A stretch of DNA of 64,000 nt from Nematostella vectensis (Eukaryota > Cnidaria > Anthozoa > Actiniaria > Edwardsiidae). The DNA is taken from contig NC_064037.1 of assembly GCF_932526225.1 (NCBI RefSeq), forward strand, positions 14,273,703-14,337,702, written 5' to 3'. Position numbers and translations under genes: made by a program. The notes below the pieces were generated by a model, which ran no database searches, was not told where the DNA came from, and saw only the letters and a program-made list of their open reading frames with translations. Positions 49,018 through 63,413 of the stretch are shown in pieces. Every line of letters starts with the position of its first letter. The first letter of the stretch is position 1.

Positions 49018-52000
49018 TTCCCTTGTTGCAATCATCTTGAATATAATTGACAAAGAAAACTATGAATCATAGACAAGTAAAAATGAAATTGCTTTAGCCG
49101 GGAATCAAACCCGGGTCAACTGCTTGGAAGGCAGCTATGCTAACCAATATACCACCAACGCTTCACTGGTGGCAATAATCTTGAAATTAATTGACAAAGA
49201 CAACCATGAATCCTTAACAAGTAAAAATTAAATTTTGTTGGTCGGGATTCGAACCAGGGTTAACTGCTTGGAAGGCAGCTATGCTAACCACTGTACCACC
49301 AACGCTTCATTTCTTACCATACTCTTGCATTTAATTGACAATGACAACCATGATTCATTGACATGTAAAATTGAACTTGCGTTGGCCGGGAATCGAACCC
49401 GTGTAAACTGCTTGGATGGCAGGTATGCTAACCACTATACCAGCAACGCTTCATTTGTTCCAATAAATTTGAAATTAATTGACAAAGACAACCATGAATC
49501 ATAGACAAGTAAAAATGAAATTGCTTTAGCCGGGAATCGAACCCGGGTCAACTGCTTGGAAGGCAGCTATGCTAACCACTATACCACCAACTCTTTAATT
49601 GTTCAAATAATTTTGAACTTAATTGACAAAGACAAACATGAATCATTAACAAGTTAAAATTAAATGTTGTTGGTGGGGAATCGAACCCGGGTCAACTGCT
49701 TGGAAGGCAGCTTGCTAATCACTGTACCACCAACGCTTCACTGATTACCATACTCTTGCATTTAATTGAAAATGACAACCATGATTCATTGACAAGTGAA
49801 ATTGAAATTGCGTTGGCCGGGAATCGAACCCGGGTCAACTGTTTGGAAGGCAGCTATGCTAACCACTATACCACCAACGCTTCACTTGTTCCAATCATCT
49901 TGAAATTAAATGACAATGACAACTAAAACTCACTGAAAAGAAAAAGGGAATTTGGGTTGGCCGGGAATCGAACCCGGGTCAACTGCTTGGGAAGCAGCTA
50001 TGCTAACCACTATACCACCAACGCTTCACTAGTTGCAATAATCTTGAATATAATTGACAAAGAAAACTATGAATCATAGACAAGTAAAAATGAAATTGCT
50101 TTAACCGGGAATCGAACCCGGATCAACTGCTTGGAAGGCAGCTATGCTTACCACTATACCACCAACGCTTCACTTATTTCAATCATCTTGAAATAAATTG
50201 ACGATGACAACTAAAACACAATAAAAAGTAAAAGGGAATATGTGTTCCCCGGGAATAGAACCCGGGTCAACTGCCTGGAAGGCAGCTACGCTAACCACTA
50301 TACCACCAACGCTTCACTTGTTCCAATCATCTTGAAATTTAAATGACAATGACAACTAAAACTCATTGAAAAGAAAAAGGGAATTTGCGTTGGCCGGGAA
50401 TAGAACCCGGGTCAACTGCTTGGAAGGCAGCTATGCTAACCACTATACCACCAACTCTTTACTTGTTGCAATCATCTTGAATATAATTGACAAAGAAAAC
50501 TATGAATCATAGACAAGTAAAAATGAAATTGCTTTAGCCGGGAATCAAACCCGGGTCAACTGCTTGGAAGGCAGCTATGCTAACCAATATACCACCAACG
50601 CTTCACTGGTTGCAATAATCTTGAAATTAATTGACAAAGACAACCATGAATCCTTAACAAGTAAAAATTAAATTTTGTTGGACGGGATTCGAACCAGGGT
50701 TAACTGCTTGGAAGGCAGCTATGCTAACCACTGTACCACCAACGCTTCATTTCTTACCATACTCTTGCATTTAATTGACAATGACAACCATGATTCATTG
50801 ACATGTAAAATTGAACTTGCGTTGGCCGGGAATCGAACCCGGGTCAACTGCTTGGAAGGCAGGTATGCTAACCACTATACCAGCAACGCTTCATTTGTTC
50901 CAATAATTTTGAAGTTAATTGACAAAGACAACCATGAATCATAGACAAGTAAAAATGAAATTGCTTTAGCCGGGAATCGAACCCGGGTCAAATGCTTGGA
51001 AGGCAGCTATGCTAACCAATATACCACCAACGCTTCACTGGTTGCAATAATCTTGAAATTAATTGACAAAGACAACCATGAATCATTAACAGGTAAAAAT
51101 TAAATTTTGTTGGTCGGGAATCAAACCCGGGTCAACTGCTTGGAAGGCAGCTTGCTAACCACTGTACCACCAACGCTTCACTTCTTACTATACTCTTGCA
51201 TTTAATTGAAAATGACAACCATGATTCATTGACAAGTGAAATTGAAATTGCGTTGGCCGGGAATCGAACCCGGGTCAACTGCTTGGAAGGTAGCTATGCT
51301 AACCACTATACCACCAACGCTTCACTTGTTCCAATCATCTTGAAATTAAATGACAAAGACAACCATGAATCATAGACAAGTAAAAATGAAATTGCTTTAG
51401 CCGGGAATCGAACCCGGGTCAACTGCTTGGAAGGCAGCTATGCTTACCACTATACCAGCAACGCTTCACTTGTTCCAATCATCTTGAAATTAAATGACAA
51501 TGACAACTAAAACTCATTGAAAAGAAAAAGGGAATTTGCGTTGGCCGGGAATCGAACGCGGGTCAACTGCTTGGGAAGCAGCTATGCTTACCACTATACC
51601 ACCAACACTTCACTAGTTGCAATAATCTTGAATATAATTGACAAAGAAAACGATGAATCATAGACAAGTAAAAATGAAATTGCTTTAGCCGGGAATCGAA
51701 CCCGGGTCAACTGCTTGGAAGGCAGCTATGCTTACCACTATACCACCAACGCTTCACTTGTTCCAATCATCTTGAAATTAATTGACAACTAAAACTCATT
51801 AAAAAGTAAAAGGGAATTTGCGTTGGCCGGGAATCGAACCCGGGTCAACTGCTTGGAAGGCAGCTATGCTTACCACTATACCACCAACGCTTCACTTGTT
51901 TTAATAATCTTGAAATAAATTTACGATGACAACTAAAACACATTAAAAAGTAAAAGGGAATATGTGTTGGCAGGGAATCGAACCCGGGTCAACTGCTTGG

Positions 52001-52539
52001 AAGGCAGCTATGCTAACCAGTATACCACCAACGCTTCACTTGTTGCAATAATCTTGAAATTAATTGAAAATGACAGCCATGAATCCTTGACAAGTAAAAA
52101 GGAATTTGCGTTGGACGGGAATAGAACCCGGGTCAACTGCTTGAAAGGCAGCTATGCTAACCACTATACCACCAACGCTTCACTTGTTGCAATAATCTTG
52201 AAATTAATTGAAAATGACAGCCATGAATCCTTGACAAGTAAAAAGGAATTAACGTTGGCCGGGAATCGAACCCGGGTCAACTGCTTGGAATGCAGCTATG
52301 CTAACCACTATACCACCAACGCTTCACTTGTTGCAATCATCTTGAATATAATTGACAAAGAAAACTATGAATCATAGACAAGTAAAAATGAAATTGCTTT
52401 AGCCGGGAATCGAACCCGGGTCAACTGCTTGGATGGCAGCTATGCTAACCAATATACCACCAACGCTTCACTGGTTGCAATAATCTTGAAATTAATTGAC
52501 AAAGACAACCATGAATCATTAATAAGTTAAAATTAAATG

Positions 52540-52610
52540 TTGTTGGTGGGGATTCGAACTAGGGTCAACTGCTTTGAAGGCAGCTATGCTAACCACTGTA
52601 CCACCAACGC
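52540..52610 (-). tRNA. Gly-body tRNA-like with UCA (opal) anticodon, second copy
   Basis: Loop CTTCAAA as at 44928, in the same degenerate body class but with the B box in the form GTTCGAATCC. Two occurrences 7.6 kb apart mean the variant was copied, not a one-off error. Confidence 0.45.
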
Positions 52611-52828
52611 TTCACTGATTACCATACTCTTGCATTTAATTTACAATGACAACCATGACTCATTGACAAGTAAAAATGAAATTGCGTTGGCCGGGAATTG
52701 AACCCGGGTCAACTGCTTGGAAGGGAGCTATGCTAACCACTATACCACCAACGCTTCACTTGTTCCAATCATTTTGAAATTTAAATGACAATGACAACTA
52801 AAACTCATTGAAAAGAAAAAGGGAATTT

Positions 52829-52899
52829 GCGTTGGCCGGGAATCGAACCCGGGTCAACTGCTTGGAAGGCAGCTATGCTAACCACTATACCACCAACGC
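52829..52899 (-). tRNA. tRNA-Gly(UCC), exact consensus
   Basis: Identical to 38750; T5 at 52816-52820. Confidence 0.93.
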
Positions 52900-53117
52900 T
52901 TCACTTGTTGCAATCATCTTGAATATAATTGACAAAGAAAACTATGAATCATAGACAAGTAAAAATGAAATTGCTTTAGCCGGGAATCGAACCCGGGTCA
53001 ACTGCTTGGAAGGCAGCTATGCTAGCCACTATACCACCAACGCTTCACTTGTTCCAATCATCTTGAAATTTAAATGACAATGACAACTAAAACTCATTGA
53101 AAAGAAAAAGGGAATTT

Positions 53118-53188
53118 GCGTTGGCCGGGAATCGAACACGGGTCAACTGCTTGAAAGGCAGCTATGCTAACCACTATACCACCAACGC
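53118..53188 (-). tRNA. Gly-body tRNA with UUC anticodon
   Basis: Loop CTTTCAA, acceptor stem perfect, T loop TTCGATT kept, one T-stem mismatch (CCGTG). Copies with the same two changes lie near 61757 and 62767. Confidence 0.55.
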
Positions 53189-54126
53189 TTCACTTGTTGC
53201 AATCATCTTGAATATAATTGACAAAGAAAACTATGAATCATAGACAAGTAAAAATGAAATTGCTTTAGCCGGGAATCGAACCCGTGTCAACTGCTTGGAT
53301 GGCAGCTATGCTACCCAATATACCACCAAAGCTTCACTGGTTGCAATAATCTTGAAATTAATTGAAAAAGACAACCATGAATCATTAACAAGTTAAAATT
53401 AAATGTTGTTGGTGGGGATCCGAACTAGGGTCAACTGTTTGGAAGGCAGCTATGCTAACCACTGTACCACCAACGCTTCACTGATTACCATACTCTTGCA
53501 TTTAATTTACAATGACAACCATGACTAATTGACAAGTAAAAATGAAATTGCGTTGGCCGGGAATTGAACCCGGGTCAACTGCTTGGAAGGCAGCTATGCT
53601 AACCACTATACCACCAAAGCTTCACTTGTTCCAATCATCTTGAATATAATTGACAAAGAAAACTATGAATCATAGACAAGTAAAAATGAAATTGCTTTAG
53701 CCTGGAATCGAACCCGGGTCAACTGCTTGGATGGCAGCTATGCTACCCAATATACCACCAACGCTTCACTGGTTGCAATAATCTTGAAATTAATTGACAA
53801 AGACAACCATGAATAATTAACAAGTTAAAATTAAATGTTGTTGGTGGGGATTCGAACTAGGGTCAACTGCTTGGAAGGCACCTATGCTAACCACTGTACC
53901 ACCAACGCTTCACTGATTACCATACTTTTGCATTTAATTTACAATGACAACCATGACTAATTGACAAGTAAAAATGAAATTGCGTTGGCCGGGAATAGAA
54001 CCCGGGTCAACTGCTTGGAAGGCAGCTATGCTAACCACTATACCACCAACGCTTCACTTGTTCCAATCATCTTGAAATTTAAATGACAATGACAACTAAA
54101 ACTCATTGAAAAGAAAAAGGGAATTT

Positions 54127-54197
54127 GCGTTGGCCGGGAATCGAACCCGGGTCAACTGCTTGGAAGGCAGCTATGCTAACCACTATACCACCAACGC
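54127..54197 (-). tRNA. tRNA-Gly(UCC), exact consensus
   Basis: Identical to 38750; T5 at 54114-54118. Counterpart at 59306 in the large duplication. Confidence 0.93.
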
Positions 54198-54992
54198 TTC
54201 ACTTGTTGCAATCATCTTGAATATAATTGACAAAGAAAACTTTGAATCATAGACAAGTAAAAATGAAATTGCTTTAGCCGGGAATCGAACCCGGGTCAAC
54301 TGATAGGAAGGCAGCTATGCTAACCAATATACCACCAACGCTTCACTGGTTGCAATAATCTTGAAATTAATTGACAAAGACAACCATGAATCCTTAACAA
54401 GTAAAATTTAAATTTTGTTGGTCGGGATTCGAACCAGGGTTAACTGCTTGGAAGGCAGCTATGCTAACCATTGTACCACCAACGCTTCATTTCTTACCAT
54501 ACTCTTGCATTTAATTGACAATGACAACCATGATTCAATGACAAGTAAAATTGAAATTGCGTTGGCCGGGAAATCGAACCCGGGTCAACTGCTTGTAAGG
54601 CAGCTATGCTAACCACTAAACCACCAACGCTTCAATTGTTCCAATAATTTTGAAATTAACTGACAACGACAACCATGAATCATTAACAAGTTAAAATTAA
54701 ATGTTGTTGGTGGGGATTCGAACCCGGGTCAACTGCTTGGAAGGCAGCTATGCTAACCACTGTACCACCAACGCTTCACTGATTACCATACTCTTGCATT
54801 TAATTTACAATTACAACCATGACTCATTGACAAGTAAAAATGAAATTGCGTTGCCCGGGAATCGAACCCGGGTCAACTGCCTGGAAGGCAGCTATGCTAA
54901 CCACTATACCACCAACGCTTCACTTGTTCCAATCATCTTGAAATTTAAATGACAATGACAACTAAAACTCATTGAAAAGAAAAAGGGAATTT

Positions 54993-55063
54993 GCGTTGGC
55001 CGGGAATCGAACCCGGGTCAACTGCTTGAAAGGCAGCTATGCTAACCACTATACCAGCAACGC
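54993..55063 (-). tRNA. Gly-body tRNA with UUC anticodon (duplicate of 48947)
   Basis: Same 71 bases as 48947, at exactly 6046 bp distance. Confidence 0.55.
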
Positions 55064-55855
55064 TTCCCTTGTTGCAATCATCTTGAATATAATTGACAAA
55101 GAAAACTATGAATCATAGACAAGTAAAAATGAAATTGCTTTAGCCGGGAATCAAACCCGGGTCAACTGCTTGGAAGGCAGCTATGCTAACCAATATACCA
55201 CCAACGCTTCACTGGTTGCAATAATCTTGAAATTAATTGACAAAGACAACCATGAATCCTTAACAAGTAAAAATTAAATTTTGTTGGTCGGGATTCGAAC
55301 CAGGGTTAACTGCTTGGAAGGCAGCTATGCTAACCACTGTACCACCAACGCTTCATTTCTTACCATACTCTTGCATTTAATTGACAATGACAACCATGAT
55401 TCATTGACATGTAAAATTGAACTTGCGTTGGCCGGGAATCGAACCCGTGTAAACTGCTTGGATGGCAGGTATGCTAACCACTATACCAGCAACGCTTCAT
55501 TTGTTCCAATAAATTTGAAATTAATTGACAAAGACAACCATGAATCATAGACAAGTAAAAATGAAATTGCTTTAGCCGGGAATCGAACCCGGGTCAACTG
55601 CTTGGAAGGCAGCTATGCTAACCACTATACCACCAACTCTTTAATTGTTCAAATAATTTTGAACTTAATTGACAAAGACAAACATGAATCATTAACAAGT
55701 TAAAATTAAATGTTGTTGGTGGGGAATCGAACCCGGGTCAACTGCTTGGAAGGCAGCTTGCTAATCACTGTACCACCAACGCTTCACTGATTACCATACT
55801 CTTGCATTTAATTGAAAATGACAACCATGATTCATTGACAAGTGAAATTGAAATT

Positions 55856-55926
55856 GCGTTGGCCGGGAATCGAACCCGGGTCAACTGCTTGGAAGGCAGC
55901 TATGCTAACCACTATACCACCAACGC
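55856..55926 (-). tRNA. tRNA-Gly(UCC), exact body, weak terminator
   Basis: Body identical to 38750, but the 3' flank (AATTTCAATTTCACTTGTC on the minus strand) lacks a T4 run within 20 bases, so transcripts may run on. Confidence 0.88.
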
Positions 55927-58900
55927 TTCACTTGTTCCAATCATCTTGAAATTAAATGACAATGACAACTAAAACTCACTGAAAAGAAAAAGGGAATTTG
56001 GGTTGGCCGGGAATCGAGCCCGGGTCAACTGCTTGGGAAGCAGCTATGCTAACCACTATACCACCAACGCTTCACTAGTTGCAATAATCTTGAATATAAT
56101 TGACAAAGAAAACTATGAATCATAGACAAGTAAAAATGAAATTGCTTTAGCCGGGAATCGAACCCGGATCAACTGCTTGGAAGGCAGCTATTCTTACCAC
56201 TATACCACCAACGCTTCACTTATTTCAATCATCTTGAAATAAATTGACGATGACAACTAAAACACAATAAAAAGTAAAAGGGAATATGTGTTCCCCGGGA
56301 ATAGAACCCGGGTCAACTGCCTGGAAGGCAGCTACGCTAACCACTATACCACCAACGCTTCACTTGTTCCAATCATCTTGAAATTTAAATGACAATGACA
56401 ACTAAAACTCATTGAAAAGAAAAAGGGAATTTGCGTTTGCAGGGAATAGAACCCGGGTCAACTGCTTGGAAGGCAGCTATGCTAACCACTATACCACCAA
56501 CTCTTCACTTGTTGCAATCATCTTGAATATAATTGACAAAGAAAACTATGAATCATAGACAAGTAAAAATGAAATTGCTTTAGCCGGGAATCAAACCCGG
56601 GTCAACTGCTTGGAAGGCAGCTATGCTAACCAATATACCACCAACGCTTCACTGGTTGCAATAATCTTGAAATTAATTGACAAAGACAACCATGAATCCT
56701 TAACAAGTAAAAATTAAATTTTGTTAGACGGGATTCGAACCAGGGTTAATTGCTTGGAAGGCAGCTATGCTAACCACTGTACCACCAACGCTTCATTTCT
56801 TACCATACTCTTGCATTTAATTGACAATGACAACCATGATTCATTGACATGTAAAATTGAACTTGCGTTGGCCGGGAATCGAACCCGGGTCAACTGCTTG
56901 GAAGGCAGGTATGCTAACCACTATACCAGCAACGCTTCATTTGTTCCAATAATTTTGAAGTTAATTGACAAAGACAACCATGAATCATAGACAAGTAAAA
57001 ATGAAATTGCTTTAGCCGGGAATCGAACCCGGGTCAAATGCTTGGAAGGCAGCTATGCTAACCAATATACCACCAAAGCTTCACTGGTTGCAATAATCTT
57101 GAAATTAATTGACAAAGACAACCATCAATCATTAACAGGTAAAAATTAAATTTTGTTGGTAGGGAATCAAACCCGGGTCAACTGCTTGGAAGGCAGCTTG
57201 CTAACCACTGTACCACCAACGCTTCACTTCTTACTATACTCTTGCATTTAATTGAAAATGACAACCATGATTCATTGACAAGTGAAATTGAAATTGCGTT
57301 GGCCGGGAATCGAACCCGGGTCAACTGCTTGGAAGGTAGCTATGCTAACCACTATACCACCAACGCTTCACTTGTTCCAATCATCTTGAAATTAAATGAC
57401 AAAGACAACCATGAATCATAGACAAGTAAAAATAAAATTGCTTTAGCCGGGAATCGAACCCGGATCAACTGCTTGGAAGGCAGCTATGCTTACCACTATA
57501 CCAGCAACGCTTCACTTGTTCCAATCATCTTGAAATGAAATGACAATGACAACTAAAACTCATTGAAAAGAAAAAGGGAATTTGCGTTGGCCGGGAATCG
57601 AACCCGGGTGAACTGCTTGGAAGGCAGCTATGCTTACCACTATACCACCAACGCTTCACTTGTTCGAATCATCTTGAAATTAATTGACAAAGAAAACTAT
57701 GAATCATTAACAGGTAAAAATTAAATTTTGTTGGTCGGGAATCGAACCCGGGTCAACTGCTTGGAAGGCAGCTTGCTAATCACTGTACCACCAATGCTTC
57801 ACTGATTACCATACTCTTGCATTTAATTGAAAATGACAACCATGATTCATTGACAAGTGAAATTGAAATTGCGTTGGCCGGGAATAGAACCCGGGTCAAC
57901 TGCTTGGAAGGCAGCTATGCTAACCACTATACCACCAACGCTTCACTTGCTCCAATCATCTTGAAATTAAATGACAATGACAACTAAAACTCATTGAAAA
58001 GAAAAAGGGAATTTGCGTTGGCCGGGAATCGAACGCGGGTCAACTGCTTGGGAAGCAGCTATGCTTACCACTATACCACCAACGCTTCACTAGTTGCAAT
58101 AATCTTGAATATAATTGACAAAGAAAACGATGAATCATAGACAAGTAAAAATGAAATTGCTTTAGCCGGGAATCGAACCCGGGTCAACTGCTTGGAAGGC
58201 AGCTATGCTTACCACTATACCACCAACGCTTCACTTGTTCCAATCATCTTGAAATTAATTGACAACTAAAACTCATTAAAAAGTAAAAGGGAATTTGCGT
58301 TGGCCGGGAATCGAACCCGGGTCAACTGCTTGGAAGGCAGCTATGCTTACCACTATACCACCAACGCTTCACTTGTTTCAATAATCTTGAAATAAATTTA
58401 CGATGACAACTAAAACACATTAAAAAGTAAAAGGGAATATGTGTTGGCAGGGAATCGAACCCGGGTCAACTGCTTGGAAGGCAGCTATGCTAACCAGTAT
58501 ACCACCAACGCTTCACTTGTTGCAATAATCTTGAAATTAATTGAAAATGACAGCCATGAATCCTTGACAAGTAAAAAGGAATTTGCGTTGGACGGGAATA
58601 GAACCCGGGTCAACTGCTTGAAAGGCAGCTATGCTAACCACTATACCACCAACGCTTTACTTGTTGCAATAATCTTGAAATTAATTGAAAATGACAGCCA
58701 TGAATCCTTGACAAGTAAAAAGGAATAAACGTTGACCGGGAATCGAACCCGGGTCAACTGCTTGGAATGCAGCTATGCTAACCACTATACCACCAACGCT
58801 TCACTTGTTGCAATCATCTTGAATATAATTGACAAAGAAAACTATGAATCAAAGACAAGTAAAAATGAAATTGCTTTAGCCGGGAATCGAACCCGGGTCA

Positions 58901-59305
58901 ACTGCTTGGATGGCAGCTATGCTACCCAATATACCACCAACGCTTCACTGGTTGCAATAATCTTGAAATTAATTGACAAAGACAACCATGAATCATTAAC
59001 AAGTTAAAATTAAATGTTGTTGGTGGGGATTCGAACTAGGGTCAACTGCTTGGAAGGCACCTATGCTAACCACTGTACCACCAACGCTTCACTGATTACC
59101 ATACTTTTGCATTTAATTTACAATGACAACCATGACTAATTGACAAGTAAAAATGAAATTGCGTTGGCCGGGAATAGAACCCGGGTCAACTGCTTGGAAG
59201 GCAGCTATGCTAACCACTATACCACCAACGCTTCACTTGTTCCAATCATCTTGAAATTTAAATGACAATGACAACTAAAACTCATTGAAAAGAAAAAGGG
59301 AATTT

Positions 59306-59376
59306 GCGTTGGCCGGGAATCGAACCCGGGTCAACTGCTTGGAAGGCAGCTATGCTAACCACTATACCACCAACGC
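59306..59376 (-). tRNA. tRNA-Gly(UCC), exact consensus
   Basis: Identical to 38750; T5 at 59293-59297. Confidence 0.93.
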
Positions 59377-59737
59377 TTCACTTGTTGCAATCATCTTGAA
59401 TATAATTGACAAAGAAAACTTTGAATCATAGACAAGTAAAAATGAAATTGCTTTAGCCGGGAATCGAACCCGGGTCAACTGATAGGAAGGCAGCTATGCT
59501 AACCAATATACCACCAACGCTTCACTGGTTGCAATAATCTTGAAATTAATTGACAAAGACAACCATGAATCCTTAACAAGTAAAATTTAAATTTTGTTGG
59601 TCGGGATTCGAACCAGGGTTAACTGCTTGGAAGGCAGCTATGCTAACCATTGTACCACCAACGCTTCATTTCTTACCATACTCTTGCATTTAATTGACAA
59701 TGACAACCATGATTCAATGACAAGTAAAATTGAAATT

Positions 59738-59808
59738 GCGTTGGCCGGGAATCGAACCCGGGTCAACTGCTTGTAAGGCAGCTATGCTAACCACTAAACC
59801 ACCAACGC
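59738..59808 (-). tRNA. Gly-body tRNA with UAC anticodon
   Basis: Loop CTTACAA; A box changed (GGTTTAGTGG in place of GGTATAGTGG, a form also found in other animal tRNA-Gly genes). Acceptor and T arms exact. Confidence 0.6.
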
Positions 59809-60025
59809 TTCAATTGTTCCAATAATTTTGAAATTAATTGACAACGACAACCATGAATCATTAACAAGTTAAAATTAAATGTTGTTGGTGGGGATTCAAA
59901 CCCGGGTCAACTGCTTGGAAGGCAGCTATGCTAACCACTGTACCACCAACGCTTCACTGATTACCATACCCTTGCATTTAATTTACAATTACAACCATGA
60001 CTCATTGACAAGTAAAAATGAAATT

Positions 60026-60096
60026 GCGTTGCCCGGGAATCGAACCCGGGTCAACTGCTTGGGAAGCAGCTATGCTAACCACTATACCACCAACGC
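60026..60096 (-). tRNA. tRNA-Gly(CCC) with base 66 mismatch
   Basis: CCC loop, otherwise consensus; the acceptor 3' strand starts GCAACGC, giving a G7–G66 mismatch. Likely weakly functional. Confidence 0.6.
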
Positions 60097-61466
60097 TTCA
60101 CTAGTTGCAATAATCTTGAATATAATTGACAAAGAAAACTATGAATCATAGACAAGTAAAAATGAAATTGCTTTAGCCGGGAATCGAACCCGGATCAACT
60201 GCTTGGAAGGCAGCTATGCTTACCACTATACCACCAACGCTTCACTTATTTCAATCATCTTGAAATAAATTGACGATGACAACTAAAACACAATAAAAAG
60301 TAAAAGGGAATATGTGTTCCCCGGGAATAGAACCCGGGTCAACTGCCTGGAAGGCAGCTACGCTAACCACTATACCACCAACGCTTCACTTGTTCCAATC
60401 ATCTTGAAATTTAAATGACAATGACAACTAAAACTCATTGAAAAGAAAAAGGGAATTTGCGTTGGCCGGGAATCGAACCCGGGTCAACTGCTTGAAAGGC
60501 AGCTATGCTAACCGCTATACCAGCAACGCTTCCCTTGTTGCAATCATCTTGAATATAATTGACAAAGAAAACTATGAATCATAGACAAGTAAAAATGAAA
60601 TTGCTTTAGCCGGGAATCAAACCCGGGTCAACTGCTTGGAAGGCAGCTATGCTAACCAATATACCACCAACGCTTCACTGGTTGCAATAATCTTGAAATT
60701 AATTGACAAAGACAACCATGAATCCTTAACAAGTAAAAATTAAATTTTGTTGGTCGGGATTCGAACCAGGGTTAACTGCTTGGAAGGCAGCTATGCTAAC
60801 CACTGTACCACCAACGCTTCATTTCTTACCATACTCTTGCATTTAATTGACAATGACAACCATGATTCATTGACATGTAAAATTGAACTTGCGTTGGCCG
60901 GGAATCGAACCCGTGTAAACTGCTTGGATGGCAGGTATGCTAACCACTATACCAGCAACGCTTCATTTGTTCCAATAAATTTGAAATTAATTGACAAAGA
61001 CAACCATGAATCATAGACAAGTAAAAATGAAATTGCTTTAGCCGGGAATCGAACACGGGTCAACTGCTTGGAAGGCAGCTATGCTAACCACTATACCACC
61101 AACTCTTTAATTGTTCAAATAATTTTGAACTTAATTGACAAAGACAAACATGAATCATTAACAAGTTAAAATTAAATGTTGTTGGTGGGGAATCGAACCC
61201 GGGTCAACTGCTTAAAAGGCAGCTTGCTAATCACTGTACCACCAACGCTTCACTGATTACCATACTCTTGCATTTAATTGAAAATGACAACCATGATTCA
61301 TTGACAAGTGAAATTGAAATTGCGTTGGCCGGGAATAGAACCCGGGTCAACTGCTTGGAAGGGAGCTATGCTAACCACTATAACACCAACGCTTCATTTG
61401 TTCCAATCATCTTGAAATTTAAATGACAATGACAACTAAAACTCATTGAAAAGAAAAAGGGAATTT

Positions 61467-61537
61467 GCGTTGGCCGGGAATCGAACCCGGGTCAACTGCT
61501 TGGAAGGCAGCTATGCTAACCACTATACCACCAACGC
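61467..61537 (-). tRNA. tRNA-Gly(UCC), exact consensus
   Basis: Identical to 38750; T5 at 61454-61458. Confidence 0.93.
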
Positions 61538-62332
61538 TTCACTTGTTGCAATCATCTTGAATATAATTGACAAAGAAAACTATGAATCATAGACAAGTAA
61601 AAATGAAATTGCTTTAGCCGGGAATCGAACCCGGGTCAACTGCTTGTAAGGCAGCTATGCTAGCCACTATACCACCAACGCTTCACTTGTTCCAATCATC
61701 TTGAAATTTAAATGACAATGACAACTAAAACTCATTGAAAAGAAAAAGGGAATTTGCGTTGGCCGGGAATCGAACACGGGTCAACTGCTTGAAAGGCAGC
61801 TATGCTAACCACTATACCACCAACGCTTCACTTGTTGCAATCATCTTGAATATAATTGACAAAGAAAACTATGAATCATAGACAAGTAAAAATGAAATTG
61901 CTTTAGCCGGGAATCGAACCCGTGTCAACTGCTTGGATGGCAGCTATGCTACCCAATATACCACCAAAGCTTCACTGGTTGCAATAATCTTGAAATTAAT
62001 TGACAAAGACAACCATGAATCATTAACAAGTTAAAATTAAATGTTGTTGGTGGGGATCCGAACTAGGGTCAACTGTTTGGAAGGCAGCTATGCTAACCAC
62101 TGTACCACCAACGCTTCACTGATTACCATACTCTTGCATTTAATTGACAATGACAACCATGATTCATTGACAAGTAAAAATGAAATTGCGTTGGCCGGGA
62201 ATTGAACCCGGGTCAACTGCTTGGAAGGGAGCTATGCTAACCACTATACCACCAACGCTTCACTTGTTCCAATCATCTTGAAATTTAAATGACAATGACA
62301 ACTAAAACTCATTGAAAAGAAAAAGGGAATTT

Positions 62333-62403
62333 GCGTTGGCCGGGAATCGAACCCGGGTCAACTGCTTGGAAGGCAGCTATGCTAACCACTATACCACCAA
62401 CGC
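62333..62403 (-). tRNA. tRNA-Gly(UCC), exact consensus
   Basis: Identical to 38750; T5 at 62320-62324. It is repeated at 63343, about 1010 bp on. Confidence 0.93.
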
Positions 62404-63342
62404 TTTACTTGTTGCAATCATCTTGAATATAATTGACAAAGAAAACTATGAATCATAGACAAGTAAAAATGAAATTGCTTTAGCCGGGAATCGAACCCGG
62501 GTCAACTGCTTGGAAGGCAGCTATGCTAACCAATATACCACCAACGCTTCACTGGTTGCAATAATCTTGAAATTAATTGAAAAAGACAACCATGAATCCT
62601 TAACAAGTAAAATTTAAATTTTGTTGGTCGGGATTCGAACCAGGGTTAACTGCTTGGAAGGCAGCTATGCTAACCACTGAACCACCAACGCTTTACTTGT
62701 TCCAATCATCTTGAAATTTAAATGACAATGACAACTAAAACTCATTGAAAAGAAAAAGGGAATTTGCGTTGGCCGGGAATCGAACACGGGTCAACTGCTT
62801 GAAAGGCAGCTATGCTAACCACTATACCACCAACGCTTCACTTGTTGCAATCATCTTGAATATAATTGACAAAGAAAACTATGAATCATAGACAAGTAAA
62901 AATGAAATTGCTTTAGCCGGGAATCGAACCCGTGTCAACTGCTTGGATGGCAGCTATGCTACCCAATATACCACCAAAGCTTCACTGGTTGCAATAATCT
63001 TGAAATTAATTGACAAAGACAACCATGAATCATTAACAAGTTAAAATTAAATGTTGTTGGTGGGGATCCGAACTAGGGTCAACTGTTTGGAAGGCAGCTA
63101 TGCTAACCACTGTACCACCAACGCTTCACTGATTACCATACTCTTGCATTTAATTGACAATGACAACCATGATTCATTGACAAGTAAAAATGAAATTGCG
63201 TTGGCCGGGAATTGAACCCGGGTCAACTGCTTGGAAGGGAGCTATGCTAACCACTATACCACCAACGCTTCACTTGTTCCAATCATCTTGAAATTTAAAT
63301 GACAATGACAACTAAAACTCATTGAAAAGAAAAAGGGAATTT

Positions 63343-63413
63343 GCGTTGGCCGGGAATCGAACCCGGGTCAACTGCTTGGAAGGCAGCTATGCTAACCACT
63401 ATACCACCAACGC
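63343..63413 (-). tRNA. tRNA-Gly(UCC), exact consensus
   Basis: Identical to 38750; T5 at 63330-63334. Confidence 0.93.

Noticed and set aside
30116-61016. Some fifty plus-strand open frames with repeated NRTRVNCLEGSYANHYTTN-like peptides
   Set aside because: They are the antisense translation of the tRNA bodies (CGGGTCAACTGCTTGGAAGG and so on). Frames close at every second or third unit and show no independent coding signal.
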